Made by a program: the position numbers and the translations under genes. A stretch of DNA of 64,000 nt from contig JAQMRL010000002.1 of NCBI GenBank assembly GCA_035578175.1, positions 99,550,748 through 99,614,747 on the forward strand, given 5' to 3'. The stretch's first letter is position 1; every line of letters starts with the position of its first letter. Source of the stretch: Catonia carolina (lineage: Eukaryota; Arthropoda; Insecta; Hemiptera; Achilidae). Below the pieces are notes generated by a model. The model saw nothing but the letters and a program-made list of their open reading frames with translations, was not told where the DNA came from and did no database searches. Shown here piece after piece: positions 34,451 to 45,347 of the stretch.

Positions 34451-34689
34451 ATCGCTCTTTATAGCATTCCCCGTTAACCAAACTGAATTACATAATGCTA
34501 AATTATGTAACAAATTTTACCCATAAACTTCTCTTTCTTAGTGAACGAATACTACACCCAATGTTACTTTTCTTATTCATCCAAAACCTATGTCCTACAT
34601 ATTTATGTTCGAGCTTATATGTTAAAGTGAACCAGTATTAAATTACGAATATATTTATTAACATTTTCTATTACTTTCAATGAGACAAT

Positions 34690-35297
34690 CCACAAGAACA
34701 ACTTTTTGCTGGGCAAGACAGAATCGAACAAGTGGAAGCCTATAACTACATGGGAACCCGAGTCAACTGCAGTGCAACCACCTACCAAAAATAAAGATCA
34801 GAATTGAAAAACCCAGAGAAGCATTCCTAAAAATGAGTCCTCTTCTATCGGCCCGCGACCTGAGCCTCGAAACCAGGACCCGCCTCTTGAAGTGCTATGT
34901 CTTTCCCATCCTCTTGTATGGAGTAGAGGCGTGAACACTAACCAAGGAATGTGAGACCCGACTACAAGCGTTTGAAATATGGACCTACCGGAGAACACTT
35001 CGAATACCGTGGACGGACAGGGTCACAAATGTAGAAGTCCTCCAGAAGAATGGGGAAAGAGCTGGAAATTCTGCAAAGCATAATGATAAGGAAACTGACA
35101 TACCCTGGACACATCATGAGGGGGCCTAAATACGAGATTCTGCATCTCATAATTCAAGGAAAAATCGTTGGTAAACGCTCGGTGGGACGCAGAAAAATAT
35201 CCTGGTTAAGAAACCTGAGAGAAGCGTTTAACTGCTCGTCGCATGACCTTTTCAGAGCAGCAGTAGACCAAGTACGACTAACCATGATGATAGTATA
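34690..35297 (+). pseudogene. RTE-like retrotransposon RT, 3' half
   Basis: Reading across several frameshifts, the plus strand encodes EAFLKMSPLLSARDLSLETR, RLLKCYVFPILLYGVEA, FEIWTYRRTLRIPWTDRVTN, then in another frame LTYPGHIMRGPKYEILHLII, KIVGKRSVGRRKISWLRNLR and LFRAAVDQVRLTMMIV, with the stop at 35296-35298. This is the thumb and C-terminal region of RTE/BovB-type RTs in correct order. There is one nonsense change after GVEA and at least one frameshift. The catalytic YADD and the endonuclease lie upstream and are missing. Confidence 0.87.
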
Positions 35298-35323
35298 ATT
35301 TTGCTATACCGTAGGGTAAGTAC

Positions 35324-35587
35324 AATTGAAGGGGTCGGGAGAAGACAGTGCTAACCCACATCAACATAATTTTATGTAATGTCATTTTAAAAGTTTACTG
35401 AAGTCTACAAATCATGTTTTTGAATGTTTTGGTTAGCATTTGTCTTTCTGTTAATTCAGGTTCTTAAGACTGTAAATATAGCATCCTGTTTAAAACGTGC
35501 TGTACATTTCATTTTTACAGAATATTTAAGAAAAATCATGCTGGAAATTTTGTGAGTTAGCACTTTCTTCTCCCGACCCCTTCAATT
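35324..35587. mobile_element. 264-bp short element with 37-bp terminal inverted repeats
   Basis: The ends AATTGAAGGGGTCGGGAGAA (35324) and TTCTCCCGACCCCTTCAATT (ending 35587) extend to 37-bp inverted repeats with about two mismatches. The interior is AT-rich and non-coding. It begins 26 bp after the RTE stop, so it probably inserted into that element's 3' UTR or next to it. No clean TSD is visible. It fits a MITE-type non-autonomous DNA transposon. Confidence 0.78.
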
Positions 35588-36158
35588 CTGCTAAACCGTT
35601 ACAAACAGAACGCATTCAGGCGATACATAAAACAGGTACAATAACACAATGGCTCTACGACGTTATCAACAGCATTCTAAGACTTACTTTACCATACGTA
35701 GCAAAAAACCTTTAACTAATTTCACATGAAATTTCAAACACACACCAATCCGTACATACAGAAGAGTCATTTGGGTCACATCCCAGATAATACGCGGAGA
35801 AGGTGCACCGTTGGCCAGGAGAACTTCTCCAAAGGAACTAATCTGGGTATGTGGGAACTGCAGCGGTGTACACACCAATTACAGTTACATATTACAGTTG
35901 GATAGTATTACAATTTACGATTTAAATTTTTCAATTGAAATTCTATAAACTAATTGTAAATGAACGAAAGAAAGTGAAAACGAATGTAAATGAATAAAGA
36001 ACTTTGGCACAGCTCAATCGAACAGTTAATTTTATTTTAACAGATCTCGACTGCGTAATCCGCTGCAACAAAGTGGTTTTCCCCATAGACAGTATTTTTA
36101 AACTAGCGCAAGTATCAGTTAATTTTGTTTCATCGTATAAATTCATTAAAAAATCGAC
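35588..36158. other. Unassigned stretch between two short TIR elements
   Basis: It is somewhat less AT-rich at 35630-35880. Neither strand gives a recognisable protein, although the minus-strand frame at 35684-35878 is open. Confidence 0.35.
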
Positions 36159-36730
36159 TACACAGGGTGTTTCATGAGGAACGGATCATACTTCAAGAAC
36201 TGATTACGAACTCGTATATCGAAAAGTCGACTTATTTTACGTGTATTTTAATTTAATAAAAATCAAATTTTATAAACTTTGTGTTTATTTTTATTGCACT
36301 ATTTTACATCATTCTCTTCAGAATTAACTTTTCTACAAATTATTTTTTAAATGTTTACATGTTTGTTACCAATTTAACAAAGGTAATCTACTTCAAACCT
36401 TAGAAAGACATGTTTTTCGATATCTAATTTTGCGTATTTTGTCAGATAGCTCAGAAATAACTGTACTTACAGACGTAGGACTGACTTTATTCGATTTTCC
36501 AGCTCATTTTGCATAAAGCTTGTTAATTACCAACCTTAATAATGCCCTAAAACCTTAAGTATGAATTTATTTATTTCACAGGGGGAACTGAATTCCAGGT
36601 GAAATCTTTCGCTAGCCGTAACTCGCAAAAGAATGGTTTTCGGACCCATGTTTATTGGAAACTTTTTTCTTATTTTTAGCTGTGTAATCAGTTTCTGAAG
36701 AATAATCCGTTCCTCATGAAACACTGTGTA
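36159..36730. mobile_element. MITE with TA target duplication (568 bp)
   Basis: The body is 36161-36728. The ends CACAGGGTGTTTCATGAGGA and TCCTCATGAAACACTGTG form inverted repeats that extend to about 45 bp with indels. TA flanks both sides (36159-36160 and 36729-36730), as in Tc1/mariner-related insertions. The interior includes GGGGGAACTGAATTCCAGGT, loosely echoed near 50300. It has no transposase, so it is non-autonomous. Confidence 0.8.
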
Positions 36731-36879
36731 AAGGTACAATTTTTACCGTTTCTTGTATTGTCTTATCTTAAGATCTGATTGTTGCTTCACGCTGCTGACT
36801 TATCAATGAGCTATTATTCTGGAAAACTGATTATGGTTTTTCACAAAAATTACGAATACCAGTTAAATTAAGTGAAAGA

Positions 36880-37042
36880 CACGTGCTCGCCTCTCATCAT
36901 GCGGTCTTGGGCTCGAATCCCACTCAGGCACGGCATGTTTTAACAATTTACAAAAAAATCATTACATCCTTCACATTTACAACCCAACAACGTCGCTAAT
37001 GACCACTGGAGTTGATGCGACGTTAAATAAAAAGAAAGAAGT
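36880..37042 (+). mobile_element. tRNA-headed SINE (family S1-like tail)
   Basis: The head has a B-box-like GGGCTCGAATCCCACTCAGG (36909-36928). The A-box half is divergent. The tail GGAGTTGATGCGACGTTAAA (37009-37028) matches the 3' end shared with the copies near 7.4, 24.0 and 53.0 kb. An A-rich end follows. Confidence 0.68.
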
Positions 37043-38200
37043 CAGACAAAACCTTGTTATGTACAAAATTTATTGCATAATCTTTATTTTATTATTTTTT
37101 ATGTATTTTGTGCTAAAATGTACCGTAAGGCTGTAATTTTTAAACAAAATTAGAAGAAACAAATTTTTTATAGTTTTTTACGCAAAATAACAATACAGAC
37201 TAAAATCAACGTCGGATAAGAAAGTGGACACAAAAGTTATAGTTGTAGAATTTTTAAAATGTCAAACTTTTGTTATGTTCATATTTCCCCCTAAATCCAT
37301 AGTTAATGAAAGAAATTTAATGGAGATGGCTGTTTTAAGAAAATTGAACTTTTGTATGTTTACATCGGAGTAAATAGGCTACTCTCAATTTTGAGACTGG
37401 TTTTAAATATCCTTCGAGGGTTTTTGGATGAAACTTTAGTTCTAAATTTCAACCCAATCAAAAAAAAAGAGTTCATTTTATATAACTAGCGCAAATGCGA
37501 GCTCGGACATTGTTATAATTTCTCACTGTTTATGTTACTACACTATTGCGTGACAGTAGGAAAATTAATAACAGTTTTATTTTTGTTTATTAAACTGTAG
37601 ATAGTATATATTATGTAGGCCTATACATATTACTCTTAATACCAACTGTTTTCATTTTGATAGGGTTAAGGACTATTATTTGCACTCTGTATTATTTATA
37701 CATACTGAAAATAATTTTAATTAATATTGAGAGTCCAGTTCAATTATATTTCATGATATTTCTTTAAAACCATAGTAATAGCAGCCTTGATATTTACGCC
37801 TGATATATATTTTTATAATTTTTTTTAAAGAGATTAGTAATGTAATAGAAAATAATTATTTGTAATAAAAGCGATAATTGAAGTAACGTAAATAACATTA
37901 ATTATAGGAAATTACATTTATTATCAAACTGCAATTTAATAAATTATATCCTCTTACACATACGTAAGTTTTTTTACTATTACCAACCCGTAGTAAGTAA
38001 AGGAAGGCTTTCTTTATGATTTTTCTAGTCGTCAATTCAAGGATTTTATGAAATTCAGTTATGGTTATCTCATTCCCGGTCACTCAATATCACGTTTACT
38101 AACAGGCTAACAGCATTACAATGCAGATATCATTTATATTTCATACATCATTTATAGTTACATCATTTAAATTTGATGTAACATGTTTTATTACACAGTA
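37043..38200. other. AT-rich intergenic DNA
   Basis: At 37110-37150 a piece (ACCGTAAGGCTGTAATTTTT) resembles a module of repeat R. The rest shows no gene. Confidence 0.4.
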
Positions 38201-38556
38201 AAAGAAATAGAAATAAAATTAATGTGATCGAGTTGGAGCTCAGGAGGAAAAACTATGGGATGACAGAAGTGGACTAGTTACTTCAATTGGGAAATAAGAA
38301 GGAAAATGGGGCTTTGAACTCGATTCAGGAAAAGAGTCTGATAATGATATAAACATATGAGTAGGGTAGATGGTCAGCGCAGGTAACGTATTGGAGTCCA
38401 GTTGGGAGGCTCAGAAGAGATAAATCCCTATAGTTCTTAAGAGATGAAATGGAAGGGACATGAACAGGAGTGGAATTTGGGAGGAGGATTGGATGGATCA
38501 GGATAAATGAAGACAGTGATGAAGAAAGGAGTGGCAGCGACACCGTATGAAACACT
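38201..38556 (+). pseudogene. Non-LTR RT C-terminal relic, family N (copy 1)
   Basis: It aligns by eye along its whole length with 57850-58222, for example AAGAAATAGAAATAAAATTA near the start and GGAGGAGGATTGG near the end. In the better preserved copy the order is a YGHVxRxD motif, a WSPVERxxRGxP motif and a WxxxRDKW motif. Here the frame is broken many times and only YWSPVGRL and similar words survive. It is a retrotransposon relic, not a gene. Confidence 0.65.
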
Positions 38557-39108
38557 AAAACTAAAAAATAAAATCTTTAATGATACATAAAATAAGATAG
38601 TAATAGAAACTATTATGATCGTAAAACATTGGGTTAATGTAAAAAATTAAATTAATAATTAAGTTCCATAGTCCCTACAAACCAAAAATTGTTTTTTTAA
38701 CAACGTTGGTGTATGTATCTGTTTGTGTGTGTGTACGCTCGCACACGCTTGTGTATTAGACTATTAGCCTTAAACAAAAACTACCGAATGATTAAAATTC
38801 GAAAATCAAGGTTTCAGTGATTGATCCCAATTAGAATTAGCCAAGATACCAAAAACTTGAAGATTTTTATTTATTGTATTGAATTTTTTTAACTCCCATT
38901 ACTCGTATTCTGCTGAAAATTCTTAAAAGATTCAGAAAGTTTGATTTTTCAAAAATTACAACCTTATAGTGAATTTTCCTTATATGAATTGATTATGAAT
39001 GTACCGATAAATTTAAATAACATTTGCCTGTATAATTTATACACTTACAAAAAAAATAAAGAAAATTAAGAATACCTTATTATTTACGTTTAAATTTGAA
39101 TATAAACC
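38557..39108. other. AT-rich intergenic DNA
   Basis: Nothing is recognised apart from a short GT-rich stretch near 38711-38735. Confidence 0.4.
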
Positions 39109-39480
39109 CACCGGGTTGTTCTAGAGGTAAAGTCGTCGCCAAAATCAGCTGTTTAACAGCTGATTTTTGGAGACGAAGGTTCCTGGTTCAAATCCTAGAG
39201 AAGGTAGTTACTTTTATACGGATTTGAATACTAGACAGTGGTTACCGGTGTACTTTGATGGTTGGGGTTCAGTTAACCATACTCTCTCAGGAATGGTCGG
39301 CCTGGGTCTGTACAAGACTACGCTTCATATTTTACACGTCATACACATTATCCTCATCTCATTGGGTCATGGGGTTGCGTATTGTTCTGAATTGAACAGA
39401 TTGCAACGTACACACATTAGGGATTGAAAAAATTTTTTATATAGAACTCGATGAGAACCCTTCGTCATTGACAACAACAA
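39109..39480 (+). mobile_element. Long tRNA-headed SINE (family S3)
   Basis: The head has an A-box-like GGTTGTTCTAGAGGTAAAG and a B-box-like CCTGGTTCAAATCCTAG. Between them is a 27-bp near-perfect palindrome (AAAATCAGCTG and CAGCTGATTTT). A body of about 270 bp follows, with the blocks CTCAGGAATGGTCGGCCTGG and GTCTGTACAAGACTACGCTT, ending in GACAACAACAAAACAAAT. A composite SINE of this form fits what I recall from some insects, but that is memory, not a search. The plus-strand frame at 39167-39427 lies within it and is not a gene. Confidence 0.72.
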
Positions 39481-39492
39481 AACAAATAGGAT

Positions 39493-39498
39493 TATCAT

Positions 39499-39531
<33 letters not shown>

Positions 39532-39774
39532 CTTTTATTTGTTATTGGGAACTACATTTTTGACAACTACCCAATTTGATCGCTGCTTTTGCTGTATTTT
39601 TTTGACGTGAATAAGGCATGAGTTTGAACAGGGACCCCCAGTAGAGTTTGTTCATGGATGGCTGTCAGCTGGTCGCCATACAAAGTCGCTTGCCCAACCG
39701 GTGTTACTTAACAAATAATAGCGACTTACTACCAGCTGACTGACTGGGCTGGCCCGAAGGCCGTATCATAATTT
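39493..39774 (-). mobile_element. Poly(A)-tailed retroposon with 11-bp TSD
   Basis: The body is 39504-39763, flanked by TATCATAATTT at 39493-39503 and 39764-39774. On the minus strand it ends in a long poly(A) (T-run 39501-39529) preceded by AACAAATAAAAGC, which includes an AATAAA signal. The long intact tail and exact TSD point to a recent insertion. Near its start GTCAGCTGGT...AGTCGCT pairs with AGCGACT...ACCAGCTGAC, forming a bulged stem. It carries no tRNA-like boxes and no RT motif. It could be a poly(A) SINE, a processed pseudogene end or a 5'-truncated LINE end. Confidence 0.82.
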
Positions 39775-41293
39775 ACAACAAAGTTAACTACGCTACCTTT
39801 TGTTGCTGAAAATATAGCCGCCTATTTTTGGTTTAGATCTTAAGATTTAATTTCATCCGTATTTTCAATCACACCAAGATATTTAAAACAAGATAGTACA
39901 ATAAGAGTAATTTTTGTCAAAAAATTTCCGGACATTCAACCAACCTTAGTTGTAAATTTGAACAATGCTCAAATGTAAATTTCTAGTACATTTCCTTACT
40001 TAAAAATTTCTACAAATTATTTCTTTATTTTAGACAACAATAAAAAAAGTTTTCCTCAATTTCACAATCTATGTAGTTAATACCAAAGTTAAAGTAAGAA
40101 GTTATTTTTTTTTGTTTATTAAAATTTCCATTTACAATTAAGTCATTATCGACCACTACGGGTTGTAGAACAATATATCTTTTATATATATCTAACCCGT
40201 AATTGAATACACCTATAAATTTTTGGTCACCCAGTATTGGTAAAAACAAGAAATTATAAAAAAACTATAAATTATGTAATTTATCGATGATTATGATAGT
40301 TATAACTGATGTAATTCTAAAAGTGATAATGTAGATATTTATTCAATTGCGAAATATAAATTTTATAGTAATTGTATTGTAACTATATAATTGCAATTCT
40401 AATTATGTGTTTAGCCTTCACTCTATAAAGTTAAAACAAATAATATGTTGTTTGTTCAATAACTTAATCGTTAGAATGTTTTATTAGATTTCCCTCATTC
40501 TTTTTTCTCTAGGCGGATTAAATAGTGCGTAAAATCTTCATTTTCCTCGTTTTTCTTGTTTTCTATTCGTCAAGAATTTGTTGTATTTCTACTAACGTAG
40601 CAACTTTCTAATAATATAATAAAATTTATAAGAAAGATTTAGGGCCTAAAGGAAGAAATGAAAAACAATTTGGAATAAAATTGTCATTTTAATCCGGAAA
40701 CAATAAAATAAATTCAATAAACCCAGATTGAAAGAAAAATAATATCAAAGGTTTCAAGGAAGGTAAAAACGGGAAAAAATTAGCTGGAACGAAACTTTCA
40801 GCAAAGAGCACATTCCAAGAACGTAAAAGCGCTTTGGAAAGTATAATGAAGTAATTTTTTTAATGTGTTCCCCGCTGTTTGGTTTAAATAAAACCAAAAA
40901 ACTTTACATTGAAAAAGTTATTTTATACCATGTAAAATTTAATTTTAAATACAAAAAGTCAAAATTCAGGATTCAATTAGTTTTACTTGTAAGTTAGTAA
41001 GAAATTTTATGTGATAAGTCACATGTTTATTTATTACTATGAAGTTTCTAAAAATTAAAGGCTACAAAATCTTTTGAACGTCCTGTATTTGGTGGTTATG
41101 CATGTCATGTTAATGATTAAAGTAGAAAATGCTGATGCAGTGCTTTAACTGAAACGTTCAGTATTTACCTCGTTCATTCATTAATTTTTCACCCAAAAAT
41201 AATTACAAATTTTTATACATGAATGGGTAATTATATAGGTCTAAAAGTTTCATCAATTGCTTAAAACTTAATCAGTCCAAAATATATAACATC
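39775..41293. other. AT-rich intergenic DNA
   Basis: Nothing is recognised. Confidence 0.4.
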
Positions 41294-42218
41294 CTAGGTA
41301 TGGCTATTAAATAACGAGACTGACGTCGTAAAAAATTTTATTTTTATTTTATACATAATCACTTATTGTCACCTTCAATATAAACTTCTTCTCTATCCCT
41401 CCAACTCTCCATGCGAATTTTCCATGGTTGGAAACTGCTGGAGGTCATCTTTTGTCAGCTCCTTCAGGACACGTGCCGCTTTCTCTTTTACAGCTTCCAC
41501 AGACTCAAATCTTGTCCCTTTTAATGCAGATTTCACCTCAGGGAAAATGTAGAAGTCACATGGTGCAAGATCTGGTGAATAAGGTGGATGTTCTAACACT
41601 GAGATGCTGTACTTGGCTAGCAACCTCTTGACAGATAACGCGGAATGCTGGCGCATTGTCTTGGTGGAGAACCCATGATTTGTCCTTCCACATTTCGGGG
41701 CGTTTTTTCCTCACTCTTTGACGTAGTTTAGAATGTAGCTACCTCAAGGTAGTAATATTAATTAATCATTTGACCTTTAGGAACCCAGTGAAGGTACACA
41801 ATCCCATGGATATCAAAAAGAACAATCATCATTGCTTTAAATTTTGACTTGCTCATTCGGGCTTTTTTGGCTCTTGGTGAAGTTCGGCTCTGCCAGTGCA
41901 TGGATTGGCGCTTCGTTTCCGGATCATAAGTAAAAAACCACGTTTCATCACATCTTCTACTTGTTCCCTGCATGTGAAATCTGCATTAAAAGGAAACAAG
42001 ATTTGAGTCTGTGGAAGCTGTAAAAGAGAAAGCGGCACGTGTCCTGAAGGAGCTGACAAAAGATGAATTCCAGCACTGTTTCTAACAATGGAAAATTCTC
42101 ATGGAGCGTTGTAGGGATGGAAAAGGATGTATATTGAAGGTAACAATAAGTGATTATGTATAAAATAAAAATAAATTTTTTTACAAAGTCAGTCTCGTTA
42201 TTTAATAGCCACACCTCG
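41294..42218 (-). mobile_element. Mariner element rearranged into an inverted duplication
   Basis: Both ends carry GGCTATTAAATAACGAGACT-type TIRs. On the minus strand, broken frames give CDETWFFTYDPETKRQSMHW (first catalytic D), KAMMIVLFDIHGIVYLHWVP, a WVLHQDNAPA region (second D) and, after a frameshift, VLEHPPYSPDLAPCDFYIFP (third D region), then KGTRFESVEAVKEKAARVLK. The sequence beyond the left end to about 41533 recurs inverted at about 41966-42218, so the right end is a copy of the transposase 3' end. The N-terminal DNA-binding half is gone. TA follows the right end (42219-42220); the left flank reads TC. It is inactive. Confidence 0.88.
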
Positions 42219-42220
42219 TA

Positions 42221-42890
42221 TATTAATATGTTATATATTTTGGACTGATAAAGTTTTAATGATTCACTCTACAAACTTCAAAACAAGTTACGCTGTAATA
42301 CCAACTGTAAAACCTGAAAACTGATTTTCTTTTGCAGAAGTCAACTCAAATTTTGCTTTTGAAACATCATAAACGCGCATGGAAACATTAAAAAATTAAA
42401 CGTAAATAAACAAGAGATTTTAAGAAAATTATAATTTATTTCTATTGATGCGACTTTAAATACAAAAACTAAAAAATGATATGTCATTAATAATTACACA
42501 AAGAATTACAAATAATCAAATTACAAAAAACGGGTAGGCTTAACTCTTATTAGAGGAAAAATTAATAGAAACATTATTATCGTTAACAGACAGTCTTAGG
42601 TGTATCCGGAATTGGTTAACTCCATTTTTAAAAGCTAACATAATTCAAACATACTACCTTAAACATTGAAATAATATTGCCTTATAATGACGGAAGAATT
42701 TTGAAATAATAGCGTCATAACGATGAAAGAACAGGGTTCCCAAATTTTGGGTTTTCTTTGCAATAAGTACCTAGTATATACCACGATAGGCTATGACACA
42801 CCCCTAAACGTATGAATTACTTTGCCCTACCCTTGTTCAAACACTGGTTCCAAGGTTATGAAAATAGTGCTGGTTCTTCACTCGTTCACA
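42221..42890. other. AT-rich intergenic DNA
   Basis: Nothing is recognised. Confidence 0.4.
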
Positions 42891-42892
42891 GT

Positions 42893-43202
42893 CAAGTACG
42901 GTAAAATTCCGCTAATCCGGTATCCATAGTCTGGCACTTTCAATAATTTGGCACCGATCTTTAGAAAAATGTGTAAAACGAAAGCGTGTTCAAACTAAAA
43001 TATGTTTTATTCATATTCTTTTTATGAATCTTTGTTTTTAATCTTCACTTCACACATTTCTTAGGAGGGCACACACTTAAACGCTCAAGCCGGATCACGG
43101 GAGGCCACACGTAATCTTTGTTTCGTGTCTAAAACCGGCTTTCCGCTTTTTGGTAAAGCGCTCGGTATCGGCACCATAAAATCCCCCGGTAATACGGTAA
43201 AC
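42893..43202. mobile_element. Possible pogo/Tigger-like non-autonomous element
   Basis: The left end CAAGTACGGTAAAATTCCGC is followed by TAATCCGG and TCTGGCACTTTCAATAATTT, resembling the CCGG/GGCAC-rich ends of Tigger-type elements. The right end holds CGGTATCGGCACC and CCCCGGTAATACGGTAAAC, loosely the inverted counterpart. No transposase motif and no clear TA pair are fixed. Tentative. Confidence 0.35.
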
Positions 43203-43276
43203 CGTAAAGATCAGTTGAAATCTTTAAATTTTATCTTATTATAATACTCTCCCAATCTATACTACAGATAAAACGC

Positions 43277-43413
43277 AAGAAAGTAAAAAGGAGAAGGAGG
43301 AGGATGGTGAGGAGGAGTTGGGAGAGAGGAAGGGAAGGATTTAAGGGGGATGGTGAGTGATAGGAGAGGTGGGCGAGAGGAGGTGGGAGGGAGGAGAGGA
43401 TAGAAGGAGTTGT
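43277..43413. repeat. Polypurine tract (GGA/GAA-rich)
   Basis: About 137 bp on the plus strand is almost all A and G, with scattered T or C (for example GGAGAAGGAGGAGGATGGTG). Such tracts can form triplex structures. The proline/serine-rich minus-strand frame across it is a product of composition. Confidence 0.85.
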
Positions 43414-43874
43414 TCAATCTGTTGGAACCAGACATATTGTAGTTAGGAAAAGAATTTTTAATATAAAAGTATACAGGAATGCGCACGATTTACTTTCTAC
43501 GTATATGCAGTACCTATGTTGAAACAGAAATCCCCTTAGCATTTTTTTTTTTTACTTTTGGCATAGGTTTATAACCACATCAATAAATTTTCATGCAAGA
43601 CTGAGCGTCGTGGTCTTTCTCTAGGGTAAAGCCGGCTCATTGAACTTCCTTTTCAGTTCACTGTTTTTTCTAACTAAAGAGATGTAGAATATCTCACAGC
43701 ACGAAATGATAAACAAAATACAGAAGGATACATTATCCTATACATTCTTTGAATCTCTTTACTGAATATTATCCTATTATCATTATGTTTACTATTGTGT
43801 AAATATTAAATGACATAATTTAAGAAGTAGTAGATGACTTGCAGTAGTAGGTAATGTGTAATTAAAGTAATATA

Positions 43875-45347
43875 AGAGGTTTGATAAAAAAATAACGGGA
43901 ATTTTAGTTTTTCATGAAATATCTGTTGGAATCAGTCAAGTTTTATTCATATTTATTCATATATATAGGCCTATCAATTTTGTCCTCTTCAAAGTAATTA
44001 TCCTGAGATATAATACACTTGTTCAAGCGTTTTTTCCAATTTTGGAAGCACTTCTGGAGCTCACTTTTTGGTACAACATTCAGCTCCTTTAGTGATTCTG
44101 TTTTCATGCCATCAATGGTGGCAAAACGTCGTCCTTTAAGGTTCTCTTGAAATGTCAAAAGTCAAGAGACATGGGTATGGGACTTTACCGGAGACATGGG
44201 TATATGATGCGCATGATTTGTCACCTGTTATGACCATTTGCAGAAATTCTGGATCAGTGTTGATTTCACCCAGTGGCGTAGCCAGGGGGGGGGGTCCGGT
44301 GGGTCCGGACCCCCCCCGAAATTTTCGGAATAACGTTTTTTGACATTATTTTCAGTATGTTGAGTAAGCAAGCTATCCTCATTCCTTATTTCTCAAAGGA
44401 TGGTTTTTAAATTACAAACTAAGCGAGACAACGAATTGATAAGGTGACAGCATTATTTGTAGGCAATACAGTAGTCCACCTCCACCTGTTCACAGTTCAG
44501 TAATATTGATATTCCTAATATCCCTACTTATTATACAGTTAGGAATATCAAAATGGCTTTTAAATGAGCTTCAAATTAACGTTTTTAGACTCCCAAAATC
44601 AAAATTTTCCCGGGGGAGGAACCCCGGAGTCCGGGGTTCCTCCCCCGGGAAATTTAACCTCTCCCGGGGGTCTGGGGGGCACACCCCCCAGACCCCCCTG
44701 GTTAGACCCCCCCCGAAAGCAAATCCTGGCTACGCCACTGATTTCACCAATTTTTGGGCGATATGCACTCGATGTTCTTTTCGTTCGAAATTCAGTAATT
44801 TCGAAACGAACTTTGCTGCCACGTGCGTTATGCCCTAAACATCCGAAAAAATTGCTTAACATGATCCAAATGATATACCGGCCTCATCAACCTATCTAAT
44901 AGTGATTCTGCAATCTTTCAGAATCATTTCCTCACTTCTACGACGCTCTCGGTTATTGATGTACTAGGGCGTCCAGAGCGATCGTCATCTTCAAAGTTTT
45001 CACAGCCATTTTCGAACCGTTTGTAGCACTCGTAAATCTTATTATACTCATAGTAGATTCATCGAAAACCACTGTCAACATTTCGAATGAGGTGCTATAC
45101 TTGATATCATTTTCACACAAAATTGAACGCAAACTCTTTGATCAACTTTTTTGGAAGCAACAATTCGCCGAGCGAATGCAAACACGTGCACTCTTTTCAA
45201 CTACTAACAATAAATTGTACATTCCAAATGGCTGCAAATGCGAACATATGAAAGGAAACAGGTGTAACAAGGCAAAATATTTTTGGAAATCGGATTTACG
45301 AAACCCACGAAATTAAAAAATTCCCGTTATTTTTTGATCAAATCTCG
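43875..45347 (-). mobile_element. Mariner element interrupted by a hAT-type insertion
   Basis: TIRs AGAGGTTTGATAAAAAAATA (left) and its near complement ending TTGATCAAATCTCG (right) are flanked by TA (43873-43874, 45348-45349). On the minus strand, pieces read FEDDDRSGRPSTSITE, HVAAKFVSKLLNFERKEHRV (helix-turn-helix side), DPEFLQMVITGDKS (first catalytic D) and LKGRRFATIDGMKTESLKEL to a C-terminal CIISQDNYFEED. The region with the other catalytic aspartates is missing, and frameshifts occur. Without the 470-bp insert and its TSD it is about 1.0 kb, shorter than a typical 1.3-kb mariner. Its TIRs differ from the mariner at 41.3 kb, so it is a separate family. Confidence 0.88.
44263..44748. mobile_element. 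470-bp hAT-type non-autonomous element with 8-bp TSD
   Basis: The body is 44271-44740, with inverted ends CAGTGGCGTAGCCAGG and CCTGGCTACGCCACTG. It is flanked by ATTTCACC at 44263-44270 and 44741-44748. A CAGNG-type terminus with an 8-bp TSD is the hAT signature. GC-rich hairpins sit inside: a 47-bp perfect palindrome at 44606-44652, and a stem with GGGGGTCTGGGGGG and its complement right after it. It lies within the mariner transposase remnant, so it is the younger of the two. The overlapping frames at 44506-44899 are composition artefacts. Confidence 0.93.

Noticed and set aside
39167..39427. Plus-strand ORF of 86 codons
   Set aside because: It lies entirely within a tRNA-headed SINE and starts inside the B-box region.
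41853..42214. Minus-strand ORFs across the right half of the first mariner
   Set aside because: They read through the inverted duplication of the element's end and are chimeric artefacts.
43262..43486. Minus-strand proline/serine-rich ORF
   Set aside because: It is the translation of the polypurine tract.
44506..44899. Overlapping Pro/Gly-rich ORFs on both strands
   Set aside because: They arise from the G/C-run hairpins of the hAT-type element and its junction with mariner sequence.
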